DNA from: an uncultured Burkholderiales bacterium
GTDB taxonomy: Bacteria > Pseudomonadota > Gammaproteobacteria > Burkholderiales > Eutrophovitaceae
DNA length: 64,000 bases
Reading direction: 5' to 3'
Assembly: GCA_951812315.1 (NCBI GenBank)
Contig: CATOSA010000040.1
Coordinates: forward strand, 43,082 to 107,081
The position numbers and the translations under genes were made by a program. The notes beneath the pieces were generated by a model, which was given only the letters and a program-made list of their open reading frames with translations, was not told where the DNA came from and made no database searches. How positions within the stretch are numbered: position 1 is the stretch's first letter; each line of letters opens with the position of its first letter. Of the stretch, positions 35,736-45,016 are shown piece after piece.

Positions 35736-36068
35736 GTGATTACTGAAATTGTGACGTTTAAACTGCCCGACGGCAGTGTGCGCGAGGACGTATTCGCGAA
35801 TTTCGAGAAGACCGCACCGACCTGGGGCGACAACCCGGACCTGATTCGAAAGAATTATCTGTTTGACGCGGAAAAAGGCATCGCGGGTGGCGTCTACCTG
35901 TGGCGGGAGAAAGCACATGCACAGAAGTGGCATGGCGACGAGTTCCGCGAAAAAGTGAAAAAACTCTACGGTGCAGAGCCGACGAGCCAGTTTTTCGAGA
36001 CTCCCATCGTCGTGGACAACCTCGCCGGCGAAATCGTCAAAGATTCGAACGACGTTGCGCACGCCTAA
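35736..36068 (+). CDS. small monooxygenase-like (YdhR/ABM type) protein
   Basis: 110 aa, no signal peptide. The N-terminus MITEIVTFKLPDGSVREDVF and the GGVYLWREKAHAQKWHGDEF segment fit the ferredoxin-like alpha/beta-barrel of YdhR-type or stress-responsive monooxygenases. A GTAAGGAG-type site precedes the start. It lies 108 nt upstream of the broken phytanoyl-CoA dioxygenase gene, same strand. Low certainty on activity. Confidence 0.65.
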   Translation: MITEIVTFKLPDGSVREDVFANFEKTAPTWGDNPDLIRKNYLFDAEKGIAGGVYLWREKAHAQKWHGDEFREKVKKLYGAEPTSQFFETPIVVDNLAGEIVKDSNDVAHA

Positions 36069-36176
36069 GCCCGGGTTGCCTTTATCTGCGGGCTCTCTGA
36101 TTGTGCACTGCAACTTGCCAAATCCGGTGGCATCGCGACAATGTTGGCGTTTCCTGTGTAGCACGACTGCGAACCC

Positions 36177-37343
36177 ATGAACGACATGACAGCGAGCGGC
36201 GCACGTTCAGCGGCCGCACATGCAGACTCGATGGCGGAGTATTTCGAAGCCGGGACACGCCGCGCCTATAAGCTGGGCAATCGCGGACCCATCCGGCTGG
36301 ATGCGAACGGCAAACTCGATCGCGAAATTCTCGACGCCTATTGGCAATACGGGTTCTACGTCTTCGAGAACGTAGTCAACGAGACAGAGCTGGCCGCTGC
36401 GGGCGGATGTCGAGCGGATGCTCGACCATGCTCCGGTTTCGCCGGACGCCGAGCAAGACGCCAAAGGCAGGCCAGCTTTTGGAACCGGGTTTGCACGCCC
36501 GCCCTACCGCTTCGCAAAACCGCTAAGCGATCCGCTCGGAGGCACCTCCAAAAACAAAGGCAGGCATCCGGTAAAAATGCATGAGGCAGCGCCACCCGAA
36601 GATGCGCCAGCGCACATCGTCGAACTCCTCTATGGCAATTTGCATCTGATGGACGCGACACTCCGGTTATACGGCCACCCGGGTTTGCTTGCAGTTGCGA
36701 AAGCCGTGTTGGGACCAGATTTCGTCCCGTATAACGAGGTCACCTTCATCAAGGAACCCGGCCTCGGTCCCTCTGTCGCCTGGCATCGCGACGGCACCAC
36801 GCACTGGAACGCTCCGGACTGGAATCACGGCGCTCACGGTTTTAATTTCATGACCCAGCTCTATCCGAGCACTGCCGGCAACGGCGTGTGGATTCTTCCG
36901 GGCAGCCACAAGCTGGGTCGGGACAAAGTCGACATCAGGAAAATGGTGAACGATGCAGGCTCCGAGCGAATCGCGGATGCCATACCGCTACTGTGTAACG
37001 CTGGCGATGCATTCATGCTCAACCGTCAAATGGTTCATGGCTCCTTTGCCAATTCCTCGCCAGACCGCCGCGTCACACTCAACGCTGGGTTTTTCCCGCG
37101 TGCGCGCGTTCAGGACGTACGGTGACCAACCTCGAAGGGAAGGTTTTGACCTTCGACACGGCACACATCAATGAACGAAGCCGAATGATCGCAATCGGAA
37201 TTGATGCGCGCCGGCAACGCTTTCCCGAAGAAACGCCGTATTGCTACCAACCACTCGCCCATCGCGCAGAAGAAAACCGATGGTGCGAAGAAACCCGGAC
37301 CAAGGTGGTGAAGGACTACAACGTACGGGACATGTATATCTAG
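36177..37343 (+). pseudogene. phytanoyl-CoA dioxygenase family gene, two frameshifts
   Basis: Fe(II)/2-oxoglutarate oxygenase of the PhyH family. Frame 1 (36177) gives ILDAYWQYGFYVFENVVNETELAA. Loss of two bases (CTCTG to CTG) near 36398-36404 shifts to frame 2: VERMLDHAPVSPDAEQDAKG..., with iron ligands in SVAWHRDGTTHW and MVHGSFANSSPDRR. A single-base deletion near 37118 shifts again to TNLEGKVLTFDTAHINERSRM...YNVRDMYI, ending at 37343. The repaired protein would be about 389 aa, normal for the family. As sequenced, the middle piece alone (ATG 36418-37125) keeps the iron site but lacks both ends. Confidence 0.85.
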
Positions 37344-37363
37344 TTGCATGCTTCACCAGCGTA

Positions 37364-37392
37364 CGACGCAATAAGCGCAGCGCATTCCGCCT
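37364..37392. repeat. single REP-like unit
   Basis: CGACGCAATAAGCGCAGCGC...ATTCCGCCTC, a partly degenerate copy of the GCGCAATAAGCGNAGCGCATTGCGCC unit described at 13674. It lies between the broken PhyH gene and the convergent DehI-like gene. Confidence 0.65.
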
Positions 37393-37421
37393 CATTAAGG
37401 GTTTCGTGAAGATTTCGGGCT

Positions 37422-38258
37422 TCAGGTCGTCGGCATCGCCTTCCTCAGCAAACTCACGACCGGGATCATTCGCGAGATCGCGTTATGGCAGAAGTCATTC
37501 AGAGTCGACTCTATCTGCGCGCGTGAAGCATCAGGTGGTTGCGGGGCCTCGCTGATGGCCCCGGCCAACCGGGCACCGCATGCTTGTCCATTCGCAAAAA
37601 CCGAATCGATGCAGCGGTGCAATTCGCCATTTGCATCGAGTGGCGCAATGAGTGTCCAATACAACGCCAGATAACCTGGCCAGTGCGCAAGATGCCGCGG
37701 CATGCTGACGAGGACGTGGTCACGGCCGCGCGCGCCGAGGCGATTGATGGCGCGAACCAGTTCGGCAATTTCATCCGACGTTTCATGCAAATTCACCAGC
37801 GCCGGCAATGTCCCGTCGAACGCCTGTTGCGCTTCTTGTGGTACAGGCGCAGCGGTATCTTCCGTGGTCTCGTTGCGTAACATCGCAAGGAGCGTAAACA
37901 ACGCAATCAGATTGAGCGGATTACTTCTGTTATAGCTGTCCAGAATCCCGCGAATGGCGACTTCGGCTCCTGCATCAATATCGACGACGCGCAGCGCGGC
38001 AGTCGGGAGCATTGGTACAGCCGGTAGTTGTTGACCTTTGATCAACGCCAGCGCTTCGTTCTGGATTTGTCCGGATGCGTAAAGCGGCTTGATTGAAGAC
38101 CATGCCCACGCCAGCGCACCGGGCATGGTCGCGAGATTGCGCCAGATCAGATTGACCAGCGGAACGCCCAGCGTCTTTCGTATGTCGTCATACAGCTCTG
38201 CAACTTCGCCAGTCGCATCATTTTCGGTTATTGCCGGAACGGGATCACCGGAACGCAT
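37422..38258 (-). CDS. DehI-like haloacid dehalogenase family / AhpD-fold protein
   Basis: 278 aa, soluble, mostly helical. The pattern VPAITENDATGEVAELYDDIRKTLGVPLVNLIWRNLATMPGALAWAW matches the halocarboxylic-acid dehydrogenase DehI family, made of two AhpD-like repeats (second near MPRHLAHWPGYLALYW). DehI enzymes hydrolyse 2-haloacids with an Asp/Asn pair; whether this homolog keeps dehalogenase activity cannot be judged. Divergent from a small cupin gene, convergent with the PhyH pseudogene. Confidence 0.75.
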   Translation of the reverse strand: MRSGDPVPAITENDATGEVAELYDDIRKTLGVPLVNLIWRNLATMPGALAWAWSSIKPLYASGQIQNEALALIKGQQLPAVPMLPTAALRVVDIDAGAEVAIRGILDSYNRSNPLNLIALFTLLAMLRNETTEDTAAPVPQEAQQAFDGTLPALVNLHETSDEIAELVRAINRLGARGRDHVLVSMPRHLAHWPGYLALYWTLIAPLDANGELHRCIDSVFANGQACGARLAGAISEAPQPPDASRAQIESTLNDFCHNAISRMIPVVSLLRKAMPTT

Positions 38259-38429
38259 GATTGAATCCTCCTCACTTCAAAATCGGCCACATTGTGCCGG
38301 TCGTATCGAGTCGGCAAACCGTTTTTGATTGCGCGGAATTCTCGCCGACTTTTGTGCCGTTAATAGCGAAGCACTACACTATTGTTCTGGAACATTACAG
38401 CATTCCGTTACATTGCAGAGAGGTCCTGT

Positions 38430-38711
38430 ATGGCCGATGTTGGAACCAAGATGATTTTCGAGAACGAGAAAATTCGCGTGTGGGAGTTCACACTCCAGCC
38501 TGGCGAGAGCGTTGATTCACATCGCCATGACCACGACTATTTTTTCTATCCGATCGAAGGTGGAACGCTTGAGGTTATACGCGAAAGTGGCGTAACCCGA
38601 CTCGATTTGAAAGCGGGCGAGGTCTACTTCCGCAAGAGCGGAGACACGCACGGGGCGAAAAACGTAGACGACCATCGTTACCACGAAGTACTGGTCGAAT
38701 TGAAGGCGTGA
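38430..38711 (+). CDS. small cupin protein
   Basis: 93 aa from ATG 38430 (GAGAGG upstream); the ORF-track start at 38382 is not supported. Motif 1 VDSHRHDHDYFFYPIEGG and motif 2 LKAGEVYFRKSGDTHGAKN give the four usual metal ligands. Single-domain cupins of this type are often sugar-isomerase-like or dioxygenase-like; substrate unknown. Confidence 0.85.
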   Translation: MADVGTKMIFENEKIRVWEFTLQPGESVDSHRHDHDYFFYPIEGGTLEVIRESGVTRLDLKAGEVYFRKSGDTHGAKNVDDHRYHEVLVELKA

Positions 38712-38805
38712 TTCTGTGACGGATATCAACGCCACTATGTAGCGCAATCCGGTGGTTAGCATCATGAGCAATCCTAACCCCGGTGCCAACTACACAGACT
38801 CTAAT

Positions 38806-38845
38806 CCGGCGCAACGCGCTGCGCTTATTACGCCCTACGGGCTAC
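38806..38845. repeat. single REP-like unit
   Basis: CCGGCGCAACGCGCTGCGCT...TATTACGCCCTACGGGCTACGG, same family as 13810 and 17571, in the reverse-complement orientation. Located after the cupin gene. Confidence 0.7.
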
Positions 38846-38911
38846 GGGTTAAGTAGCAAGTAACTTTGAGGGCGAAGCCCTTGGCAGTTGCAAAAAGGGC
38901 GGCCAATAGAA

Positions 38912-38944
38912 AAGGCCATTCAGACAATCAGTCCGAATGGCCTT
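38912..38944 (-). terminator. intrinsic terminator of the exported beta-protein gene
   Basis: Read on the minus strand, AAGGCCATTC and GAATGGCCTT form a 10-bp stem, extended by GAC/GTC around a short loop, followed by TTTTC. It begins 14 nt after the stop of the gene at 38958-39326. The plus strand also has GGTTTT after the stem, so it may act in both directions. Confidence 0.75.
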
Positions 38945-38957
38945 GGTTTTACGCTTG

Positions 38958-39326
38958 TTATTGCACAGTCAACGCAGACTGGTGCAGCTGCGCACCGGAT
39001 GAATCAGTGACCGTGACGGTCCACTCTCCGGGCAAGTACAGAATTTTGCTGGACCAGGTACGCCACGAATCGCCGCCAATTTCCAGTTCAACGTCATACG
39101 ACTGTTCGCCGTTGGTCCAGTTGACCGTGAGGGTTTCACCCGCTCCGTCCACTACCCGCATCCACAGGTAGCCTGTTTCCTGGAGTTCGAAGGTACTGGT
39201 TTCACCGCTGATTTCGCGATCCACGACGCCTGTTCCGAGTTTCGCGTTCGATATCGATACTGCAGAAAACGCCGACAACGGCAGCCAGAGAGCGCAAGCA
39301 ACTACCAATGCAACAACTTTTCTCAT
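38958..39326 (-). CDS. exported DUF2914-like protein
   Basis: 122 aa with a clear signal peptide (KVVALVVACALWLPLSAFSA). The mature part is beta-rich (KLGTGVVDREISGETSTFEL, WMRVVDGAGETLTVNW, SKILYLPGEWTVTVTDSSG) and fits the DUF2914 pattern, a small periplasmic beta-sandwich of unknown role. An AAGGAG-type site precedes the ATG. A strong terminator follows. Confidence 0.75.
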   Translation of the reverse strand: MRKVVALVVACALWLPLSAFSAVSISNAKLGTGVVDREISGETSTFELQETGYLWMRVVDGAGETLTVNWTNGEQSYDVELEIGGDSWRTWSSKILYLPGEWTVTVTDSSGAQLHQSALTVQ

Positions 39327-39833
39327 CTCAATTCTCCTTACGTTTAAGCGGACAATCCAACTGCGATTTGCATTCTTCCTGACCTGCGAGTAACCCGTTC
39401 TCAGATCATTGAACTTGTCGCAAATCGGTTCGACCGGTGCTTCGGATTACCGACCTCGACGGAAGCAAAGTCGATACCATCCGGCGGCGTATACCTGGCA
39501 ACGCTGCTCGTCTTGATTGTGCCAAGGCAAACCTTCCCCTATGAAACGCCCACAACATTGGCATAGGGCCAGGCGAAAACGTCGTTCTGTAGTACATTTG
39601 GCGAGTCGTTTGCACGATGCCTACACTGTCGCCAAATAGAGACATCGTGAATTGAATACTGCGGTTTACCCTTAGGCCGAACCCATGCTGGTCATCTGAC
39701 CGCAATGCGGATCCCGGCGAGAAATACACGGATCCAGAACATTTGACAGCGCGCTGCCATGTGCCACAAACTGCTGCGCCGCGTTGTGGCGACGGCAGAC
39801 TGGCAACCCAACACCTGACTCTGGAATGAAAAT
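39327..39833. other. intergenic, no gene recognised
   Basis: 507 bp between divergent genes. Minus-strand ORFs here (39406-39729 and 39672-39905) have no recognisable motif, and the second overlaps the start of the PanE-like gene. It may hold old gene debris, but no homology could be named by eye. Confidence 0.5.
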
Positions 39834-40808
39834 ATGCACTTCGTAATCATCGGCGCCGGCGCGCTCGGTTCCATCTATGCAGCATACCTCGCCCGCGACG
39901 GGCACAAGGTGTCACTGATCGCCCGCGGAGAACGGGCCGCAGGCCTTGCAAAGCACGGCGTCAGTATCGAGGGACCCGATTCGTTTTCGACCCAATGTGA
40001 TGTCGTGACACAGCCTGAAACACTACGTCAGGCCGACGTTGTCATCATGGCCGTAAAAACCTACGACACTGAAGAAGCTCTGGCTCCGCTCAAGGGACTC
40101 GAGGCCAAAAGCGCATTTTCGGTACAAAACGGCGTGCTCAAGAATGAGCAACTCAGTGAAGCCTTCGGATCGCAAGCAACACTGGGATCGGTCGGCATGC
40201 TCGGCGGAGAAGTTCTTCCGGGCAATGGCGATGTTCCCGGTACCGTTCGCTACAACATGCCAGGCACGACGATTATTGGTGAACGTGCCGGCGGTGAATC
40301 TTTACGCGTGAACGAAATCGTAGATGCGTTTGTTCGCTCCGGCCTCAATGCGCAGGCATCGGATAACATCACTTCGGTTGAATGGTCGAAATTCGTCGGC
40401 TGGTCGGCAGTAAGCGCACTCGCCGTGCTGACGCGCCTGCCGACATGGCGATTCCTGGCTGACGTCGATACCGCCTTGATCGCCGCCAGAATCATGCGCG
40501 AAACTGCGAATGTTGCTGTTGGCCATGGCGTGTCTTTGCCCGATAGCGGATTTACAAGCGGAAAAATTATTAACGCCAGCGAAGAAGACGCCGTCACTGC
40601 CGTCCTGGCTCATGGCGACAAGATGAAAGCGAATGCACCGACGTTCCGACAGTCAATATTGCAGGATGCAGATCGCAACCGGCGCCTCGAAGTCAATGAG
40701 ACGCTGGACTACACGTTAAAGCTGGCAAGCGAACTCGGCGTCGCTGCGCCGACACTTGATCTGTGCTGCAGGATGCTAAGAGTAGTATCGCGCGCCGCCG
40801 GCCAATAG
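39834..40808 (+). CDS. 2-dehydropantoate 2-reductase family (ApbA/PanE) protein
   Basis: 324 aa NADP-dependent ketopantoate-reductase fold. N-terminal Rossmann MHFVIIGAGALGSIYAAYLARDGHKV, NGVLKNEQL in the active-site area, and C-terminal helical domain with the catalytic-lysine region VEWSKFVGWSAVSAL. PanE makes pantoate for coenzyme A, but catabolic operons often carry PanE-like reductases for other 2-keto acids. No other pan genes are nearby, so the substrate is left open. Confidence 0.85.
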   Translation: MHFVIIGAGALGSIYAAYLARDGHKVSLIARGERAAGLAKHGVSIEGPDSFSTQCDVVTQPETLRQADVVIMAVKTYDTEEALAPLKGLEAKSAFSVQNGVLKNEQLSEAFGSQATLGSVGMLGGEVLPGNGDVPGTVRYNMPGTTIIGERAGGESLRVNEIVDAFVRSGLNAQASDNITSVEWSKFVGWSAVSALAVLTRLPTWRFLADVDTALIAARIMRETANVAVGHGVSLPDSGFTSGKIINASEEDAVTAVLAHGDKMKANAPTFRQSILQDADRNRRLEVNETLDYTLKLASELGVAAPTLDLCCRMLRVVSRAAGQ

Positions 40809-40843
40809 GCTGTTCGACCCGGCTACCGACTGCACCGGCCCGG

Positions 40844-41233
40844 TCAGTCTCTTTTCATTCCGTTAGCGATCAACTCGTTGTATCCGCCATTGGCGACCGG
40901 GACAACCGTATACCCCTGTTCTCGCAATGCATCGACCACAATTTGTGCGCGCCCGCCAACTGAGCAGTAGGGGACGACAGGAACCGAGCGGTCAGGATAA
41001 GCTGCTGCGTAGTCCCGTGCCACCTTGTTATAAGGCATATGCACCGCACCTTCGACATGACCTGCGAGCCATTCCAGCGTGGTGCGCACGTCGAGGAAAA
41101 CAACTTCCTGGTCCAGGGATGCCGCCTCTTCTGGAGACAGGGACTGCCGTTTACTGAGATCAAGAGACCCGGCAATGCATGGCAAGGCAAATACCAATGC
41201 AAGCAAAAGGAAAATACGTCTCGATACCTTCAT
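40844..41233 (-). CDS. exported rhodanese-like protein
   Basis: 129 aa from ATG 41233 (AAGGAG upstream); the ORF-track ATG at 41365 adds an unlikely 44 residues. A signal peptide (RRIFLLLALVFALPCIAGS) precedes one rhodanese domain: VVFLDVRTTLEWLAGHVEGAVHMPY and the active-site loop VPYCSVGGRAQIVV with Cys as first residue of the loop. Probably a periplasmic sulfur-transfer or thiol protein. Convergent with the PanE-like gene. Confidence 0.9.
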   Translation of the reverse strand: MKVSRRIFLLLALVFALPCIAGSLDLSKRQSLSPEEAASLDQEVVFLDVRTTLEWLAGHVEGAVHMPYNKVARDYAAAYPDRSVPVVPYCSVGGRAQIVVDALREQGYTVVPVANGGYNELIANGMKRD

Positions 41234-41471
41234 TGCAACTCCTTGCTGACGGGCGACAGACAATTTTCTGATGTTCGCTGGTGCGATGTTACTACTTTCC
41301 AGTAGAGCGCTTCGCCGCCCGCGCAATAATGCTGTTTTGTCGAAAGAATTGTCGAATGTGCCCACCGTAACCGGCCCCCTCTTGTGCTGACCACCCCATC
41401 AACCGCACAATTGGGCAACCCGAACGAACAAATGGACCGACTAACTGCGTCCGACAAATGGAGGAACTTCA

Positions 41472-42322
41472 ATGCTCGCTGGCGTTTACTACTTTCCAAC
41501 CGACTACGGCATCGACATCACCGAACTTGCCCAGGCTCTTGAAGAGCGCGGCTATGACTCACTGTTTGTGTGCGAACACACGCATATCCCGGCGAGTCGC
41601 CGAACGCCGTTCCCCAGCGGGGGTGAGCTTCAGAAGAGATACGTGCATACGCATGATCCGTTTGTCACGCTGTCGTTCGCAGCGGCGGCAACGCAAAAAC
41701 TGAAGATCGGCACAGGCATTGCCCTGATTCCGCAACGTGACCCGATTGTCACGGCCAAAGCGGTGGCGAGCCTCGATCAGATGTCTAACGGGCGCTTTAT
41801 CTTCGCAATCGGGGGGGCTGGAACGTAGACGAGATGGAAAACCATGGCGCCCGCTATGAAACACGATTCAAGCTGCTTCGCGAACGCGTGCTGGCGATGA
41901 AGGAATTGTGGACGCAGGAAGAAGCGGAATTTCACGGAGAGTTCGTCAACTTTGACCCGGTGTGGATGTACCCGAAACCAAAACAGCGCCCGCACCCGCC
42001 GATCCTGATTGGCGGAGAAACAGACCATACGATCAAGAGAGTGGTCGAGTTCGCAGACGGATGGTTTCCAAGAGGGCGTAACAACTTTGATCCCAAGAAT
42101 GCCGTCACCCGATTGCATGACGCCGCGAAAGCGGCTGGACGCGACCCCGCTACGCTGCCGATTACCGTGTTCGCCGCTCCGCCGGATAGCGAGAAACTGG
42201 TGCCTTATCGCGAGGCCGGAATTCATCGTGTGCTATTCGAGGTTCCGGATGCAAGCCGTGACGAGATTCTGAGAGTGCTGGACAAGAATGCGCCACTCGT
42301 CGCGGAACTCGCGACGGATTAG
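41472..42322 (+). pseudogene. LLM-class F420/flavin-dependent oxidoreductase, frameshift in G7 run
   Basis: Luciferase-like monooxygenase fold. The first ORF runs MLAGVYYFPTDYGIDITELA ... GTGIALIPQRDPIVTAKAVA ... FIFAIGG and then stops. The second carries NVDEMENHGARYETRFKLLR ... VWMYPKPKQRPHPPILIGG to the C-terminus. One extra G in the run at 41811-41817 (7 to 8 Gs) makes IGGGWNVDEMENHG, the conserved family sequence, and a single ~283-aa protein. Being in a homopolymer this may be a sequencing error; otherwise the gene is dead or phase-variable. Confidence 0.85.
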
Positions 42323-42437
42323 TAATGTGCGCGGAACTAGCGACAGGTTAAAAGAGCTCTCGCGGAAATCGCGACGGCGCGCTAGTCGAGGATCGAATTT
42401 CTTTTCAGGTTGAGAGTCCGCCGGCGAGTGCAGGCGT

Positions 42438-44018
42438 CTAACCATCCAACAGTGCGGCGCGATGCAGCCGAGAGAGCGCCTCGTCCAGAATCGACGTCAG
42501 GTGCTCGCCGCTCACTTCTTTCAAGGCCTCGCCTTTCGTCCTGATCACCATTGCGCCGCTGGCCAATGCAAAACGAAGATTGTCGATCAAAGTTTTCCGG
42601 TCATGTTGACCATCGAGCAACCGGATCAGGTGACGCTCGGCGTCATCGAGCAAGACCTGTTCATGCCTGAAGTTACTAACCATATTGCCAAGGCGCGCCT
42701 GAGCCCGGACCAGACTTGAAGCGACCGGTTTTTCTCCGACAGGCGGGAGCGGTTTGGGCGGATGCACCCACGCATCCACCAGCCTGGCACCCAGACAGGC
42801 CATCAATGACGATGCGAGCGTATTCTCGGTATTCAATTCGCCCCGCTCATTCTCGTTGGAACGGTCTGACAGCTTGCCGGTCGGCAATGCCTTCAGCGAA
42901 GCCGAGTGCAAGTCACCAAACGAAAGTGTGCCTGGCCACTGGCGAGCGAGCTGTTGGAGCGAAGCCTTCACGACAGGCTCCCCGCTCGAGATCTTGTGCT
43001 CTTCGCTTTTTATGCTCACGGGTTCATCACTAGCCAGATCAATTTGGTCTTCAGGCATAAGAGCGGTCAACCTGAAATGGAATTTGCGCATGATATCGGC
43101 TTGTAGGTCCCTGTTGAGAGCTACATCGTCATGGCAAAGAAGCGTACGGCGGAAACTGCGGTTGCGCAGAAAATCCATGTATTGCTCCTGCTGCATCATG
43201 GACAATCCAGTTAACGCGTCTCGCGCCTTCTTCGGAAGAAACTTCGCCAGCATGCGCGAGAAATCCACATCACCGAGATATTGCAATCCAGCGGCCTGTG
43301 ATCGCGCAGCGAATTCATGAAAGTACACGGGATCATTAACTGGCTCGAGATAATCGTGAAAAAGTTGTGCGTCCTGCAATGGTTTGATCTCACCCATCTC
43401 GTGCTTGAGCACAGTCCCGTAGGCAGTGTTCGGGGCACAATTGTCGCGCAGGAATTCCAGCATCGCTCGTGACTGCGTAATCTGGTCGCGGGGATACTCC
43501 CTTCCGGAGACATGGTAGAGCATCATGTCACGAATCATGCGCCGGAAATGCCAGCCAGGATAAACGTTGTACGAAACCATCGCGACACCGCCGGCTGCGA
43601 GATTGTTCTTGCAGATCGCGAGAATTTTCTCCTTCACGTTATCTGGAACCCAGGAATAGATGCCGTGGCAGACAATGTAGTCGAACCTTCCCCACGAATC
43701 GTCCACGGTCAGAATATCGCTTTGTTCGAAACGAACATTCTGAATGCCCGCTTCTGCGGCGAGTTTTTTCGCATCGGTAATCTGAACAGCGGATAGATCG
43801 AGCCCCACGAAAGTACTACCAGGCAGGTCTCGCGCCATCGGCAGAATATTCGAACCGGAGGCGCACCCGATCTCGAGTACGCGGCAGTCGGTAATTGCAA
43901 CTGGCTGCATGCCGAACAGCGTCGCGATAGCTTCCAGTTGGCGAGGGTGAGTGCCCCGATGCGTCCAGTTCGGGTATGGCACCTTGTCGTAGGTATTCTC
44001 GCAGGAAGCTGTGTTCAT
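42438..44018 (-). CDS. class I SAM-dependent methyltransferase with C-terminal regulatory domain
   Basis: About 526 aa from ATG 44018 (another ATG at 44063; the choice is uncertain). The N-terminal Rossmann methyltransferase has motif I CRVLEIGCASGSNILPMA, VGLDLSAVQITDAKKLA and RFDYIVCHGIYSWVPD. The middle part (MLYHVSGREYPRDQITQSRA...) fits the methyltransferase regulatory domain, followed by a winged-helix-like C-terminal region (LIRLLDGQHDRKTLIDNLR). Family members often modify surface structures or natural products; the substrate is unknown. A truncated tandem copy lies directly upstream (44072-44955). Confidence 0.85.
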   Translation of the reverse strand: MNTASCENTYDKVPYPNWTHRGTHPRQLEAIATLFGMQPVAITDCRVLEIGCASGSNILPMARDLPGSTFVGLDLSAVQITDAKKLAAEAGIQNVRFEQSDILTVDDSWGRFDYIVCHGIYSWVPDNVKEKILAICKNNLAAGGVAMVSYNVYPGWHFRRMIRDMMLYHVSGREYPRDQITQSRAMLEFLRDNCAPNTAYGTVLKHEMGEIKPLQDAQLFHDYLEPVNDPVYFHEFAARSQAAGLQYLGDVDFSRMLAKFLPKKARDALTGLSMMQQEQYMDFLRNRSFRRTLLCHDDVALNRDLQADIMRKFHFRLTALMPEDQIDLASDEPVSIKSEEHKISSGEPVVKASLQQLARQWPGTLSFGDLHSASLKALPTGKLSDRSNENERGELNTENTLASSLMACLGARLVDAWVHPPKPLPPVGEKPVASSLVRAQARLGNMVSNFRHEQVLLDDAERHLIRLLDGQHDRKTLIDNLRFALASGAMVIRTKGEALKEVSGEHLTSILDEALSRLHRAALLDG

Positions 44019-44071
44019 GGAGACTTTCTCATGCGTCATGTCTGTCAATATTGCAAAAGCCAATGATGTGG

Positions 44072-44955
44072 CTAGTCGGAAAAGCTACCGGGCCAGCCTT
44101 CCAGCAATGAGGCGTTATGCAACCGCGAGAGCGCCTTGTTCAGAATCAATGTCAGGTGCTCGCCGCTCACTTCTTTCAATGCCTCGCCTTTCGTCTTGAT
44201 CACCATGGCGCCGCTTGCGAAAGCAGAACGTAAGTTGTCAATCATCTTTTCCCGATCGTGTTCGCCATCTAGTAATCGGATCAGGTGACGCTCGGTGTCA
44301 TCGAGCATGATCTGTTCGTGCCTGAAGTTGCTGACCATATTGCCAAGGCGCTCCTGAGCCCGGACGAGACTTGACGCGAACGGTTTTTCGCTGACGGGTG
44401 ATAGCGGCTTGGGCGGATGCAACCATGCGTGCACGAGCCCGGCGCCCAGAAACATCATCATTGACGAGGCGAGCGAGGTCCCGCTTGCTGACGCCATCTC
44501 TTTTCCACCACCCGTTTGGCGTGGCTGCTTATCAGCCGGCAAGGCATTCAATGCAGCGGCGTGCAAGTCATCGAATGACATTGTGTCGGGCCACTAGCTT
44601 GCGAGTTGTTTAACCGCTGCCTTGACAACAGGCTCCGCGCTCGAAATCTTGTGCCCCCCCGATCTTGAAGCGGACGGGATCATCACTTTCCAGGTCAATC
44701 TGATCCGCGCGCAGTGCGGTTGTCATTGCAAAGTGAAACTTTCGCATGACATCGGCGTGCAAATTCCTCTCGAGCGCGACGTCATCATGGCACAGGAGGG
44801 TACGGCGGAACGTGTGATTGTGCAGGAAGTCCATGTACTGCTCCTGCTGAATCATCGGCAAACCGGTTAACGCGTCTTGTGCATTCTTTGGCAGAAACTT
44901 CGCCAGCATGCGCGAAAACTCCACGTCCCCCAGGTATTGCAAACCGGCAGTCCGC
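44072..44955 (-). pseudogene. 5'-truncated tandem copy of the methyltransferase
   Basis: Closely matches the last ~285 residues of the neighbouring methyltransferase, starting at AGLQYLGDVEFSRMLAKFLP; the whole catalytic domain is absent. It has an extra base in the C7 run at 44654-44660 (minus-strand FKIGG then shift to HKISSAEPVVK) and an in-frame TAG in place of the parental Gln (QLAS-stop-WPDTMSF for QLARQWPGTLSF). The copy breaks off about 60 bp before the start of the OYE gene. It has diverged from the intact gene by many substitutions, so the duplication is old. Confidence 0.9.
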
Positions 44956-45016
44956 AAATGACCGATTGGTCTTGTTAGAATCCGGTCGCCAACAAGTACA
45001 ACAACCTGTCGAGAAA

